From Oscarella lobularis (lineage: Eukaryota; Porifera; Homoscleromorpha; Homosclerophorida; Oscarellidae), in contig NC_089180.1 in the NCBI RefSeq assembly GCF_947507565.1, forward strand, positions 2,604,001 to 2,668,000: a stretch of DNA of 64,000 nt, written 5' to 3'. Positions within the stretch are counted from its first letter, which is position 1; each line of letters begins with the position of its first letter. Of this stretch, positions 1 to 10,535 are shown in pieces. The position numbers and the translations under genes were made by a program. The notes under the pieces are model-generated. The model worked only from the letters and a program-made list of their open reading frames with translations. It had not been told where the DNA came from and ran no database searches.

Positions 1-225
1 GATCGCATCACAAAGTCACTAAAGAAAAAATTAAATATTAAAATAATTCTTTCGCGAGCGATCTTACTTTTCGGAGCGACGCCGACCGCGACCGCTTCCG
101 CGGCGATTGCGACCACGTCGACCTTGGCCACGGCCACGGCCGCGACCGCGGTCGACGCGATCGCTTTTGCCGCCGCCACGGCCACGGCCAGCGCCGCCCG
201 TTCCTTGCTCAGCTGTCGAAGACAT
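1..225 (-). CDS. First exons of an RGG/GRG-rich protein, partial
   Basis: On the minus strand an ATG at 225-223 opens a 158-nt exon (68-225) coding 52 residues: a short MSSTAEQ-type leader, then runs of GRGRGRG and basic GRRGRNRR. It ends at a clean donor (gtaagat, 61-67). A T-rich tract and tttag acceptor follow, and a second exon (1-18) continues in phase as NDFVMRS before leaving the window. The 49-nt intron fits the size seen in every other gene here. RGG tracts usually bind RNA and occur in ribosomal protein uS5 (RPS2), fibrillarin, GAR1 and hnRNP-type proteins. The visible second exon does not match RPS2 as I know it, so the family is open. It has no transposon signature and is the best host-gene candidate. 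Confidence 0.5.
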
Positions 226-242
226 TGCGCGCTGTGTGTGAG

Positions 243-272
243 TGACGTAACAATGAAAAGGGTGAGCACGTG
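243..272 (-). promoter_or_regulatory. Promoter-like motifs upstream of the RGG exon
   Basis: A CRE-like TGACGTAA (243-250) and a perfect E-box CACGTG (267-272) lie 18-47 bp upstream of the minus-strand ATG at 225. Both are common in proximal promoters of animal housekeeping genes. Their function is inferred from position only. Confidence 0.3.
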
Positions 273-299
273 TTTTATTTATTTATTTAAAACGGTAAC

Positions 300-1360
300 A
301 GCGGTGGGAGGCTCCTCATGATGGCTATCCAAGCCATCATTATCTAGTATTAATAATAATAATGGAGCCGACCACCAGAGTTGTACGGATGGAGCCCGTA
401 GGAATGGGAAACTCCCCGTTGCACGTGACCTATACGTGGCTCTATGATTGTCGCCGGAATCCCGGATATTTCTTAAAATATCGCTGTTTCTCTCGTCAAC
501 GATGTCGTTTGGATCATTGTATCCCCATTCGGTATGTCATCTGTAGTTTAAAGTACGAGTTTTTCTTGTCTGCGCTATTGAATTCTCAGCTAATGGTCCC
601 TAATTTCTCACGCGTCGGTATGCTAAACGTCGGCGGGGTAAACTCTCACGTCATCGCTTATACGGCCACAAGTGGCTGTCTAAACGTTGCCGTAGTATGT
701 CGTGCATGCCACTGAAACGTCAATTGCTACCAAAACACCCTCATGTTCGTCTTTGGCGTGATTTTGGGCGTGGACGACCGGCCTTGACTTCGGCGGGGTC
801 TCCTCTCACCAACGGCTAATTTTACGGTTCTCCGTGAATCTGTGCGTGCCATAGACACGCGATTGCGTTGACCACGTTTTGGCCTTCTTGGCCCATCTAA
901 TTTGAACTATTTTGGCCCTTTGGCCATTTCTTGCATCTACGTTTTTTCCTAAAAGGAACTTTTTCTGGTAGTTTCCTTAAACGCCACGTTTGGCCTGTTG
1001 GCCTCAATCTTCGACTTTTCATCCGGTTTTAATTAAATAAAGTAAAAATGCGTCCTGCTACACTTTTTGCGATACACGAACAACGAACCTACGCCACAAA
1101 GAAGTATCAATACTTTGAAACTCTTACCCAAGCAAGTCAAACCACGTGCCCTATCGTTACCTGTCAAAAATTCCGCACAACGGGCAAAGCCGGGTACTCA
1201 ACTTAGCGGGAGTCTTGCTCCCCAAAGCGTACCGAGGGAGGGTCCACAAATACGATTTAGGTTCCAGAAGCGCAGACATAATGGTAGTGTTGGAAGTAAA
1301 ACGGAAAGTTACGCCTTTCCAAGTGCCACAGGGTTCATCGAAAACCTTAGAATCTCCTGC
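300..1360. other. Unassigned stretch left of a Helitron 3' end
   Basis: Short open frames at 362-715 and 1067-1393 have no recognisable motif. Bases 403-446 share a roughly 40-bp segment (atgggaaactccccgttgca, then a similar tail) with 17,696-17,733, so part of this is a dispersed repeat. From about 860 to 1010 the word TTGGCC recurs in a degenerate pattern. Because the stretch runs into a Helitron-type 3' terminus, it may be the body of a non-autonomous Helitron, but no 5' end was found. Confidence 0.25.
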
Positions 1361-1363
1361 TCC

Positions 1364-1393
1364 CGACCCGGGCGAAGCCGGTTAGTCAGCTAG
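1364..1393 (+). mobile_element. Helitron-type 3' terminus
   Basis: A GC-rich imperfect hairpin (cccgggcgaagccgg) is followed by ttagtcagCTAG and then T. The same arrangement, hairpin plus about 10 nt plus CTAG|T, ends the Helitrons at 37,933 and 53,121, and the last 13 bases are nearly the same. Helitrons end in a short hairpin followed by CTRR and insert between A and T. Confidence 0.55.
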
Positions 1394-1399
1394 TTTATG

Positions 1400-3600
1400 T
1401 CTAAAGCCGACTTGGTTTTTACTGCGCGAATCTCGATCTACCAAACACAGAGCTTCTGATCAATTCTATCGTAAGACTAACGTTGCTACTCGTCGCGTGC
1501 GACACGCTATGGCAACGCGACATGTGTCTACCAATTATCCCCCTCGATAATTGAGGCAGCGGAACACAGAGACATCAAGGGATGTCACCAGACCCTCTCC
1601 TGGTGTGGATATCAACACCAAGGCGGAGGGTGCGGCTACGCGAGACTACTCCAACACTTGGGAGGTCAAAAAGAACAGAAAAGCGAGGCCGAACTGATAA
1701 AGGTTGTCGATGCTTGTTTGGAGGAGGCGTTACAAGTTGGAAACGAGAGGAGCGAAGACAGCAGAAACGAAATCCGTCAGATCTGAAGAAAAAAGAAATC
1801 TGATAAGGAGAAATCTTCTGGATCGGCGGGATCCGAAGGAACAAATTCAAAAAAGAAGAGTAAATTTGTGAAGATTGAAGAGGCGAAAATTGATGATCGG
1901 TGTGACACGGCGGCGGCAGCGAGATCCGAAGAAGCAAAATCAAACGAAGCGGATGGTAAGTCACAACGAAGTAAGGGCCATATCCAAACGACGGAGCTTT
2001 TCTTTACGAAGACGTGATCGTCATCTTCGTTATAAAGGAAAATTGCGTGTTTTAACGGCGGGCGACCCTCTTCTTCAGATACACAAAGACTTTCGTGAGA
2101 AGCTTCCTCCAAAATGGGGTCCGAACGGAAATCTCGGCACTGGCGGACTCTTTCTATGTTATGCCGCTACCCTTTCAGGAAATAAAATTTTTCTGTTCCG
2201 CGTTGTTACGATTGTGGAATGCGGCGAGGAACTTTCCGTGGAAAAGATTGGCCTCAGTGGTTCTCTCCCACACGTTGCAGCCTATACGGGAATTCCTCTC
2301 TAATTTGCGCTGCGCGATAGTCTCAAAAGTATTTTAGTACAAGGAGCCACAGCGCCCTGAAGACTTGTTTCCTTCTAATATACCTGGGGTCGCTAGGACC
2401 GAACTTCCGTTTGAGGAAGGCTGTAAACATTGTCGACGTTACTACGCTGCCTTGTGTCTTTTTTCTCGTTTGAATGCGACGACTTGGGACTTGGCGCGAC
2501 CGGCGAGTGCAACTCTCGCATTCCTCAACTTCTCGTCCGGCATTGGCGATCGCGTCGACCTGGAAGAGCTAGTTTCGTAATTCTTCGAAGTTGTATCCGT
2601 AAAACTTGTCAAGTGACCGCGAATGATCTTGGCGTCGTCGGACGCTAACTTGTCGCCGCACGGGCGTTGCGTCTTCGCCGTCTACTTCACTTGTTCTCGT
2701 CGCTGTCGCTGCCATTGGCGTCGGTTTTCTTCTCGCCGGCGTCGTCGGCGTGATGAGCGCCGATCGCAGTCTCCTTTTGACATATGGCACCGCGGGCTTC
2801 TTCGCCTTAGGCATCGCGCCGTTTGGCTCGTGCACTTCGACTGTCGCGCGTGGTTCGCGCAAGACTCTGTTATGGCCCGCGTGGACCTCCCCCGTCGTTG
2901 GCCACACGCCTCCCAGCGGCGTCGAACCGGTTGCGAAACCCGGCCGACTACTCACGGTCCAGCTGTGCGTTTGTCGACCGGCCGACACAACAGGCAGCGC
3001 CAGTCCCCTTCGGCTACCTGGATTACCAAATGTTGTGCTGGCTCGGCCTGCGTGTCTGGAGGGAAACGAGGGAGCGGATTACGTTGGAGAGATGTTAGGT
3101 TTCTTCTTCTGTATTGTATCAAGCCGGGGTCTGTTCCCGTGACCAGACATCATCATGCACATGCTTCAAACAAGTCAATTCACAACACGCCTGTCGAAGA
3201 GTTTGGTCTGATGTTGGTGCCACTGAGGTGTGAATCTGAAGTAGACCGTACTTCTTCGAAGGATGAAAGCGACCGTACTCCTTCACACTGCTAAAAAGAG
3301 TACATAGCTTCATTTTTGAGATTCGAACGCCAAAAAAATTGCTAATTAAGGCCTAGCGCGAGTACCAGTTTTAGAAAGAAAAATGTTTCAACTCTTGGTA
3401 TTACGAGTGTCTATTTCAACATTTGTGAATAACAATTACTTTGTTAGTAAATACTGTAATGCGTTCTATGCGAGATGTAAAAAGAATTTCTGGGCGTTTT
3501 TGCCTTTTTCGAGATACGTACCGACTTTTGGCGTCACTCCTTTGTGACGTCATTGCACGTGAATTAAGGGCTCCTTTCTATTGGCTAAGAAACTAACTAC
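1400..3600. other. Unassigned stretch with long but unrecognised open frames
   Basis: A plus-strand frame from about 1,650 to 2,010, broken by one TGA near 1,784, reads as lysine/glutamate/serine-rich sequence (SDKEKSSGSAGSEG, then SKKKSKFVKIEEAK). A second frame at 2,095-2,337 reads ALLRLWNAARNFPW, faintly like the tail of a non-LTR reverse transcriptase. From 2,570 to 3,290 several overlapping frames stay open on both strands because the DNA is GC-rich. The minus-strand frame 2,569-2,988 is basic and proline-rich and ends DKFYGYNFEELRN, which could be the tail of a retroelement polyprotein. None is firm enough for a gene call. 3,300-3,600 is AT-rich with nothing recognisable. Confidence 0.2.
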
Positions 3601-3605
3601 GTTCT

Positions 3606-3953
3606 ATGATTCTGCGACTCACCCCAAAAAATAGTTCAAACTTTCCTGAATGTGGCGATGCGCTCAAAAGCCTTGTACGCGAAATTTACAGCGATATAGC
3701 GAGATTTAGATTTTGGAAGTTTATGCTGATTGGCACTGTACCTGAACAGCTCGTTCCGCTATATGAGTACGGTTGCAGTGCCTTCTTCTCAAGAGCGGTT
3801 GCGAACGTTTCTTTGCGACAGCGGTGTCAATTGTACCAGAAGAAGGCCGATCTCTTCAAGAAAGCTCTTCAGATCTTTCGCTCCGCTCTTGCGAAGATGA
3901 AAAGCTCCGTGCCAGATTGGAGAGTGCATACCGCATGCTTCACTAAGTGTTGA
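3606..3953 (+). CDS. Unrecognised 115-codon open frame
   Basis: It opens with ATG and runs 115 codons with a plausible mixed composition. It contains a lysine-rich helical stretch (YQKKADLFKKALQIFRSALAK) near residues 78-98. I do not recognise a family. No neighbouring exon joins it convincingly, and chance or an old element relic are both possible. The flanking 3,960-4,370 holds nothing identifiable. Confidence 0.15.
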   Translation: MILRLTPKNSSNFPECGDALKSLVREIYSDIARFRFWKFMLIGTVPEQLVPLYEYGCSAFFSRAVANVSLRQRCQLYQKKADLFKKALQIFRSALAKMKSSVPDWRVHTACFTKC

Positions 3954-4377
3954 AAACTGTTTTTGTCGTCCTTGCGGTATCGATCTTCACCCTGTCTATC
4001 TATGTGCCTGAATGCCGCATGTTCTAAAACGAAGCATTTTCGAGAACAACATTATAAAACGTTCCTGACGTAGCAGCAAGAAAAGAATGCCTAATCTGCG
4101 TTTGAAGCTTGATTAATGACCTCAGCAAGGTCCACCTTTGCCTTCTTCCTGACAGGAATTGCTTCAAAGAGTACCAAACTTTAAACAAGTTATAGGAACA
4201 ACTTTGCGTGCGATTTTTGTTGTTGGTTTCTAATGATTCTGTGTCGTTGGAGCAGTCATTGCGTTCATTTAAGTTCACTTTCGGTTGGCGTCCTCGAATA
4301 AAAGTTTGCTAAATGACAGATAAGCTTCTGAAATCAAGTAATGAAAAATTTGATAAAGAAGAAAGCAATCCTCAATA

Positions 4378-4616
4378 TTACCGTAAATCGTTTCAAATTT
4401 TTATTCCAAATTTTTAATTTTTTTATTTTTAGGCGTTGCCATGGCGACTGAAACGTTCTCAGAATATTCTTTGTTTAGTTCAAAATCGAATGGACAAAGG
4501 CTGCTAGGGAGTTCTAGCTTTCCTGCTAAGCTATTTCGAATTTCGCGCGTGTCATGCGCATTTCCTGTTACCGGAAACGAAAAAATTTGGAAGTGAAAGG
4601 GTTAAACTTACGGTAA
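4378..4616. mobile_element. MITE-like element with imperfect terminal inverted repeats
   Basis: The left end TTACCGTAAAT and the right end, read inverted as TTACCGTAAGT, match. About 25 bp inside, both ends carry TTCCAAATTTTTT. The 239-bp interior is AT-rich and non-coding. Size, inverted ends and AT-richness fit a miniature inverted-repeat element. The target duplication is not clear. Confidence 0.35.
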
Positions 4617-5231
4617 ATTTATGTCTTCGACGATTTCTACAGCTTTGGAAAAGATTGATCGCTCCGTACTCGGGGAGGGCCTGTTCAAACTAGCATTGTT
4701 GCTTGGCTCACTGTCTGTTTATCAAAAGCACGGGGTGCTTGATGTCATTTTGAGGAAGGGCGGGACGCAGCCTCAAAAATGCTCTAATGAAATACCCATT
4801 GAGTCTGCTAATCGCAAACTCGCCCATAATTAAACGCCTTTTTGACAACACGCGAACGAGACCCACAGAAATTTCTGTGCGATCAATTGCTCGGAACAAT
4901 GAATTGTCCGCAACGATAATTTTGGCGGCTCGACGGTATCTCCACCGTTGCTGAAATCCATGCAGCAATGCCAGTTAGCGTCAAATTTTGCAAATGACAA
5001 ATCCGTGCTTCTTTTTTTTCATTCCCGTTGTCTCTCACAAAATTTTTCACGACACCAGACAGAATTATGACGACGTTTAGAATTAATATTTCCTGATTTC
5101 TTTGGAATATTCCCAGCTCAGCAAAAAATTGGTAAACCAGAAAAAGAGCAAGCTCTAAACCATGCAGAAAATTACTGACAAAACAAACAGATCTCTGCAT
5201 GTCGGTAAAATGAAACAAACCTTTGTCAGAT

Positions 5232-5733
5232 TATCCCTCTTCGGTAAGTGCACTGAAAATTTCACCCACTGCAGATAAGATTTCATTTGACTCCTCTTCC
5301 ATTTCCGGCGATTCCTTTGACTCCACTTTCTCAACGGCTTCCACCACCATTTGTTTCAGCTCATCTTTAGATTTTAGAGCTATACTGATGTCAGAAATTT
5401 GCCCTCAATGAAGTGGTGAAGGAACGACTGCCGTCGTGGCGGCTGCTGTACTGGAGGGCGCACAGACGACGCTAATATGGGTTGCCCATGCAGTTTCACC
5501 GTGAAGTGACGAAACTTTCGCCAACAGAGCGCCTGGCTACTTTCGTTCTTCGTGTATTGTAGATTTAGTTTCCTATCATCTGAATAAACATCTACATCAA
5601 AGTCAACTCTATCAAGCTGAAGCAGATACAAAAGAGATTGCCTAAAGAAAAACGGCATTGGAGAATAAGATATGAGTTTTGTAAAAAATTTAAACCGAAG
5701 AGTAAGAAAACATAAAGCGCTCGCGGAAAGCAA
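5232..5733 (-). pseudogene. Candidate minus-strand exons, unrecognised protein
   Basis: Two minus-strand frames fit together across a one-base shift near 5,403. The first (about 5,400-5,650) follows a tttctttag acceptor and reads LDRVDFDVDVYSDDRKLN, then a proline/arginine-rich segment ending HHFIEG. The second (5,232-5,405) is strongly acidic and helical: KDELKQMVVEAVEKVESKES, then EMEEESNEIL. The acidic stretch looks like real coding sequence, but I cannot name the family. Upstream at 5,800-5,840 a possible first exon starts at an ATG. The region 4,620-5,220 has only short frames on both strands that look like noise. Confidence 0.25.
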
Positions 5734-5934
5734 GCAATCACAAGGAACACGGCCGAGAAGTGCCGCGACTCGAAAATCGAAACGAAAGGTGCTCGAAGCT
5801 CAAAAAACAGCGAAGTGATAGGCATTAGGACACTGACCACAATCTAATCAAGAGAAACGCCAAAGTTAATAGATCCAAAGAAAAAACGCTCTTCGAAAAA
5901 ACCTGAATCTGTTAGCGCGCGCTCGTGAAAAACT

Positions 5935-6412
5935 CCCCCTGCTTGCGTGAGCAGGGGGGACTTTCACTGCGCATGTGCGTTAATATTTAGGCGGGATCCA
6001 ATGATTACGCTGCTTTCGCGACTATGTCGACATGTTGAGAGAAACTCCCTGTGATAAGCTACAACCTTATCTGATAAGGTCGCGATCGCCTCTCAACGCT
6101 GCCCAGATAAAATATCTTTTGAATGGAAGAGGGGCTATTTTTTTCTAAGGGGGTGCTATTTTTACAAAACGCGTCGAAAGAGTTCGCGATAATCTGAAAA
6201 GAGGCGAACGGGACAGCAAATTCGCTGCCGCCTACTCTTGACACAAACAATGTGTCTTAGTAGCGTTTCGCGGCGTGAGAAAGCCGCGAAACGCAATTTC
6301 AGAAGGCGCGTAGAATGAAACACCTGCGTTTTCTTCCATTGTTACGTAATGAAATGTCCGCGAAAACCCTAGCAACGTGCACATGCGCAGCGAAAGTCCC
6401 TCCTGCTGCTTG
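5935..6412. mobile_element. Probable MITE bounded by inverted CACATGCGCAG/CCTGCT ends
   Basis: Bases 5,935-5,976 and 6,376-6,412 are imperfect inverted copies. In both, CACATGCGCAG is followed by T/C-GAAAGTCC and CCTGCT in the same order when read inward. The left copy also forms its own 9-bp hairpin (CCCCCTGCT / AGCAGGGGG, 5,935-5,958). Inside lies a second perfect 12-bp hairpin, GCGTTTCGCGGC with an 8-nt loop (6,263-6,294). The interior (including an antisense frame at 6,059-6,250) has no recognisable coding content. Confidence 0.4.
6263..6294. repeat. Perfect 12-bp stem hairpin
   Basis: GCGTTTCGCGGC is followed by gtgagaaa and then its exact complement GCCGCGAAACGC. It lies inside the MITE-like segment and could be a cruciform or a remnant of a terminal structure. 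Confidence 0.5.
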
Positions 6413-6469
6413 CGTGCCTATATAGCGTATAATAGCGTGCGCTGCTAAACGATGATCTTATCAAATAAG

Positions 6470-7370
6470 TCTCCCTCTAAGGCTCTGAAATAAGCGAACT
6501 TTTTTGTGCCAAATGCTCGGCAGCTGAGTGAGCTGTTTTGCCGCCACTGAGAAGTGTTGCTGCAATTCCGGAGGAAGCCACTGCAAGAGCTATGTCGCCT
6601 TGCGATGGTATTTTGTCAAGAAAAGATTAAGCAGATATGTTTTCCCTGTTCCTCCTGGCGCATGGAGGAAAATGATTGTATTGTCAGAACCTCGTGCGAC
6701 GTAGGCAAGTAATTCTTGGTAAATTTGTCTTTGGTCTGACGTTAGAGAACCTTCGTTTGATCGCTCTTGTAACTGGGGAGTGTTATAGGAGTATTCGGTA
6801 GCGATTTCTCGGGGAAGAGGTCGTCTTGTTCGGTAGAGCGATCGGGGCTGGGTAACTGGTAGTCACTCAGGGTTTTCCTCCGGGAAAAGATAGCAATTTT
6901 TCCTCAATTGCAAGTAAGGCTTGATTGAAAATCGCATCGGTGAGCGGTAGTGTGTCGTTGTTTGCGCGTCTGCGAAGCGTTCGGAAGAAAATCTTGGGCC
7001 ATTGCTTCTTTGTGTTGCTCCCAAAGACGAAGAGGATCGGAAATTTCGCACATGTGAAGCATGATGGCAAACATGTCGCGAATTTTGTACGGACGATCGG
7101 TGACCGTTGCTGTGAGTGCAAGATGCCAATGCTGATCATCGGCCGAAAGTCCGCGTTCGCGGCACGCTTCCGCGTACGTATTAAAAACACTGTTTGTAAG
7201 TCAGCAAACGACGTCGGTCTTCGAACGTGGAGCAAGACAAGTCGCAAAAGATAGCATTCGGTGTTCCTGGAATGAACCGTGTATATGCGGCCAAGAGTTG
7301 TTGACTGTCTATTGTCGGGATTTTGCGGCAGAATGGCACCTTGCTTTCGCCTTTGCCACTTTTTGTTCAC
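6470..7370 (-). pseudogene. Helitron Pif1-type helicase relic
   Basis: Read on the minus strand, 7,370 to about 6,867 gives the linker that precedes the helicase in animal Helitrons: LGRIYTVHSRNTECYLLRLV, RRPTSFADLQTV, and further on DAIFNQALLAIEEKLL. The frame then shifts. From about 6,780 to 6,470 the helicase itself appears, with the Walker A box FLHAPGGTGKTYLLNLF and, after a further shift, SSGIAATLLSGGKTAHSAAE. The matching linker occurs in the Helitron at 37,430-37,560, which helps the call. Several frameshifts and the loss of Rep and of helicase motifs II-VI make it dead. Helitron helicases normally unwind the donor strand during rolling-circle transposition. Upstream it joins a tyrosine-recombinase tail at about 7,370. 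Confidence 0.7.
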
Positions 7371-7666
7371 CCATCTGTAGTATCGAGGAACATCGATGCA
7401 GCCGCCGCTGTGGTGGCCGCGCCGATCCGAAAGCTATGCCCTGTATACTTGCCAGCATCAATTCCGGCGCTGGAAAGGGCCTGCTGCATGTGTTGCACCA
7501 GGGCGTTATTTTGCAACGGGCGCCCGTTGGCGAACACGAAGAATGGTCCAGGGCGCAGCGTTCGCTCCACGAGGTAGCCCAGTAGCGCGGCGACAGGGCA
7601 CAGGTCCTCTCCCGTGCTGAAGACAACGCAACTTCCGGAGTACGCTTTCATGTCATTCGGACTCAC
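7367..7666 (-). pseudogene. Tyrosine recombinase C-terminal fragment
   Basis: The 99-residue minus-strand frame contains GEDLCPVAALLGYLVER, GPFFVFANGRPLQ and then GKYTGHSFRIGAATTAAAAS. This is the catalytic H-x-x-R box of tyrosine recombinases (phage-integrase fold), as found in DIRS-like and related repeats of invertebrates. The N-terminal core-binding domain and first catalytic Arg are missing upstream, and the nucleophile Tyr region is missing downstream because the frame runs into Helitron sequence at 7,370. It is a truncated, inactive piece. Confidence 0.6.
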
Positions 7667-8054
7667 AAGTACTGTAATCTTGTTTTATTTGTGAAACGCT
7701 TCCATTAGAAACATCATTTCTCCGACACCTGACTACACTCACCTCTAACTTTTATATATTTTCTTGCATTACAGTAATAGTCATTAGGCAAACAGACGTA
7801 AAGTCCACTGCTTGAAAGTTTAGTGGTATATCAATTGTGATTTTGAAGGCACGAGCTTTTCTGTAGCGAAACGCTGTGTACAAAACTAGTATTTGTACTG
7901 TATCGAAGAATTTGTCCTTCCGGAAAGAATATGTCTGTTTGGAGGACGTCCTTTTATTGTAACGTCGTCTACTAGCGACTTTAAGTCTACAATACAACGT
8001 TGGGAGTTTATGATATCATAATCACGTGATATACGTGATTGTTTCTCGGTATCT

Positions 8055-8340
8055 GATTGGCTTGGCACAGTAAACCGATTTAGTTGCCTCGCGCACCGAT
8101 TTCACCGACGTGTCCGCGTCCTCCGTTCGCGCTGTTCGCTCTGTTTCGTTTGCCGTGATTTCGAATTCCTCTTCGTTTTCTGTTGCTACTCTTATTGGCT
8201 TGGCACGGTGAGCCGATGTAGTTGCCTCGCGCACCGATCTCACCGATTTGATTGACAGTTTTTGCAGCCGTCCATTGTTGTTTCGCTGCCCGCTGTGATG
8301 CGTTTGCGGCGATTTCGAATTCCTCTTCGTTTCCTTTTGC
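8055..8340. repeat. Two-copy tandem repeat, about 140-150 bp unit
   Basis: 8,055-8,193 and 8,194-8,340 are diverged tandem copies. Both start attggcttggcac, continue through tagttgcctcgcgcaccgat and end gatttcgaattcctcttcgt. The open frames across them on the minus strand are by-products of the repeat. 7,680-8,050 upstream holds no recognisable gene. Confidence 0.6.
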
Positions 8341-8534
8341 GAATCGACGGTGAGTTTGCGCCGCTGCTGCGCGCAAAGGTTTTGTTGAACTTTTCATCGA
8401 TAGAGTTGTCATTGCCTGTTTTTGTTTTTCGCTGTATTGCGAATCCCTTCTGATGTGAGTCGATTTATGGGTGAACCGTGCGACAGCGACTCATAGTCGC
8501 TGTATCTGTATTATTTTTTATCAGATCTGTGGCT

Positions 8535-8850
8535 TGACATTCCGTATGTCGGAACAGTCCTCTTTTCTTGGAGAGAATACTAACAATAGACTTGAAAGCA
8601 TCAATCAGAAGATTAAAAGTGTTGTATCAACGCACTCCAACATGGGCAGTTTTTTCGATCAACAGCTGTCTTTTCTCTCCACCATTCGCAATGAGCGCGA
8701 TCACACTGCACTAATGGCCATCGCCAAACGACGAGTTGTAACCAAAAGTCCTGTTGAAAAAGGCTACGCGCAACATTTGACACCGTTTGAATTCGACCGC
8801 GTCGTTCAGCAACTGAGAGAGTATAAAAAGGTACACAGGCAAATGCGTTA
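8535..8850 (+). pseudogene. ZSWIM1/3-like (MULE-type) protein C-terminal fragment
   Basis: The frame reads NTNNRLESINQKIKSVVSTH, then IRNERDHTALMAIAK and HLTPFEFDRVVQQLREYKKV. This resembles the region just after the MULE/DDE domain of SWIM zinc-finger proteins ZSWIM1/ZSWIM3, which derive from Mutator-like transposases. The start of the frame (8,471) reads as non-homologous sequence, and the SWIM finger that should follow is cut off near 8,860 by a Tc1 relic on the other strand. It is probably a host-type or transposon-derived gene broken by that insertion. Confidence 0.5.
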
Positions 8851-8859
8851 CTTTTCAAG

Positions 8860-9577
8860 TAGGCTTTCAACCAGTTTTCCTATTAAACGTGCAGCGTCTG
8901 GGAGCATTTTTGTCTGGAGGATGTTTTTGTAGCCGTCCGCGTTCAACCTTCCATCAATACGATGCAAAGATCCAACTCCGGAAGACGCCATGCAGCCCCA
9001 CACCATCACGCTAATTGAATACTGCACGGTGGGAACAGTGCAGCAACTGGCATTCTCTTCTCCTGCGCGACGCCAGACGAAGGTTTTGCCATCGCTCCCA
9101 ATGAAATTTTCGATTCGTCGCTGAACAGCACTCTCTTCCACTGGTCAAGAGTCCAACCTCTGTGAGACGCTGCCCAGCCGCGTCGGAGGCCCCGATGCCT
9201 CGCCGTCAGCTGCGGTTTTTTTCGCGGTCGACGAGCTCGAATTCCTTTCTCCGAGAGCCGACGAGAGACTGTCCATTTGGAAACAGCTTTGCCCGTTGTA
9301 GCAGACAACTGAGAGCCGAGCTGCCTCGCCGACTGCCTTCGATCGCGCAACGCAGCAACTCGAAGAAATCGGTCCTCTCGACTCGTTGTCTTTCGCGGCC
9401 TCCCGGACCGCTGACTTGCCTCGAAAACGCCCTCATCTAATTTTTTAATCCAGTTTCTCACGGCTCCGCGAGAACGATTAATTTCGGCCGCGATTTCAGA
9501 TGGATTTTTTCCGCATTTGCGAAGGCCTTCAATAAGGCCAATTTCTCGGCTTGTCAGTTGTCGATTTCGGGGCATTG
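8860..9577 (-). pseudogene. Tc1-type mariner transposase, frameshifted and truncated
   Basis: From ATG 9,577 the minus strand codes the paired-like DNA-binding half: NRQLTSREIGLIEGLRKCGK with IAAEINRSRGAVRNWIKKL, a GRPRKTT hook and a second helix-turn-helix ending KWTVSRRLSEKGI. The catalytic half begins WTLDQWKRVLFSDESKI, which carries the first Asp. A frameshift near 9,120 follows. The other frame (8,848-9,141) continues ENFIGSDGKTFVWRR and VMVWGCMASSGVGSLHRIDG. The element stops at about 8,870, before the final Glu of the DDE/D triad. Full Tc1 transposases are about 340 aa; about 240 remain. No inverted repeats were found. 9,600-9,940 is non-coding. Confidence 0.75.
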
Positions 9578-9942
9578 TGTTCAAAGAAAGACAAAGATTA
9601 TTTTGAATGGTGACAACAAAACGAAAGCACCTTTAATATCCTTTCAGCTGAATAATGTTCAGATAGAAATGATGAATTTTAGCGGGAGAACGCGGCGTTA
9701 AAAGATCCCGTGTTTTAATTACGTCATAACAAAAGTAGCAAAAAACCCCCAAATAATTAGCGTAATAAACTGAAACCGATAAAATAATTTGGTTTTCAAA
9801 ACGAAAAGATGAATCAAAAACGTTATCTCATGAGAGAAACAGATGTTTTGAAAAACAAAACATTGTGACTGAACAATTACACAAGAATAGTTTTTCTATG
9901 ACGTCACAAGTTTTATTGACTAATTATCATTGTACGCTACGG

Positions 9943-10275
9943 TTGTTGATCGAGATGTTTCGCGCTTGAAATTCTTCGCGAAGACGCGAAGACGTTGCTG
10001 AAGCGCATTTTAGAGGCATGCGAGATCGGTCCAACAGCTGCAATCATTAATCCTCAGCTGTGCTTAGACAGCGCAAAAAGTTTTGATTAATCATCAAAAA
10101 GATAGCAGATGTTATTTCGTCTTTGAAAAACTTCGTATGACGCTCTGCAATCAATGTAAAGCAATTTGGTGGCGGCTTTATCTCTGCAATGGAATGGAGT
10201 TCTGGCAAGTAGCTATCCTCTGGCATTAGCTTTACCTGTCTCCCGCAGGGTGGTAAACCTTCCAAAGTAAAAAAG
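9943..10275 (+). repeat. Dispersed repeat, left copy (inverted partner 39,608-39,943)
   Basis: About 330 bp here is nearly identical, in inverted orientation, to 39,608-39,943. Shared landmarks are gatcgagatgtttcgcgctt, ggcggctttatctctgcaat and cccgcagggtggtaaacctt. No coding potential or terminal repeat is evident. The copies lie about 260 bp left and 1.5 kb right of the Gypsy-1 element. Confidence 0.75.
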
Positions 10276-10531
10276 ATGGAGCGAAACTACTTTGACTTAG
10301 GGAAAGGAACCGGAAAGGTACGACACTCCAGTTCATCTTTTCGTTCCCAGATTCAGTCATGTAAATTACGACGATTTTCAACCATTCCCGGTGCACTTTA
10401 TTACGATTTATTCGCATGTGTAAAAAACAGAAAGCCGACATTGTCGCGCAGTTCGCCGACCCTTAACAGAAACAAAACTATTTATAATTATATGCAGCGC
10501 AAATGTCTCACTGTCTCAAAGTTGTTACCGT

Positions 10532-10535
10532 ATTA
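10532..10535. repeat. Gypsy-1 target-site duplication, left
   Basis: ATTA directly precedes the 5' LTR and is repeated directly after the 3' LTR at 38,084-38,087, as expected for an integrase-mediated insertion. Confidence 0.65.

Noticed and set aside
1..225. Identification of the RGG exon as ribosomal protein uS5 (RPS2)
   Set aside because: The RGG-type start is suggestive, but the second exon (NDFVMRS) does not match the expected continuation.
2623..3294. 223-codon frame as a gene
   Set aside because: Arg/Cys-rich composition, overlaps long frames on the other strand, no motif and no splice support.
7309..7626. Additional overlapping frames on both strands at the recombinase locus
   Set aside because: Only the minus-strand frame with the HSFRIGAA box has homology; the others are shadows.
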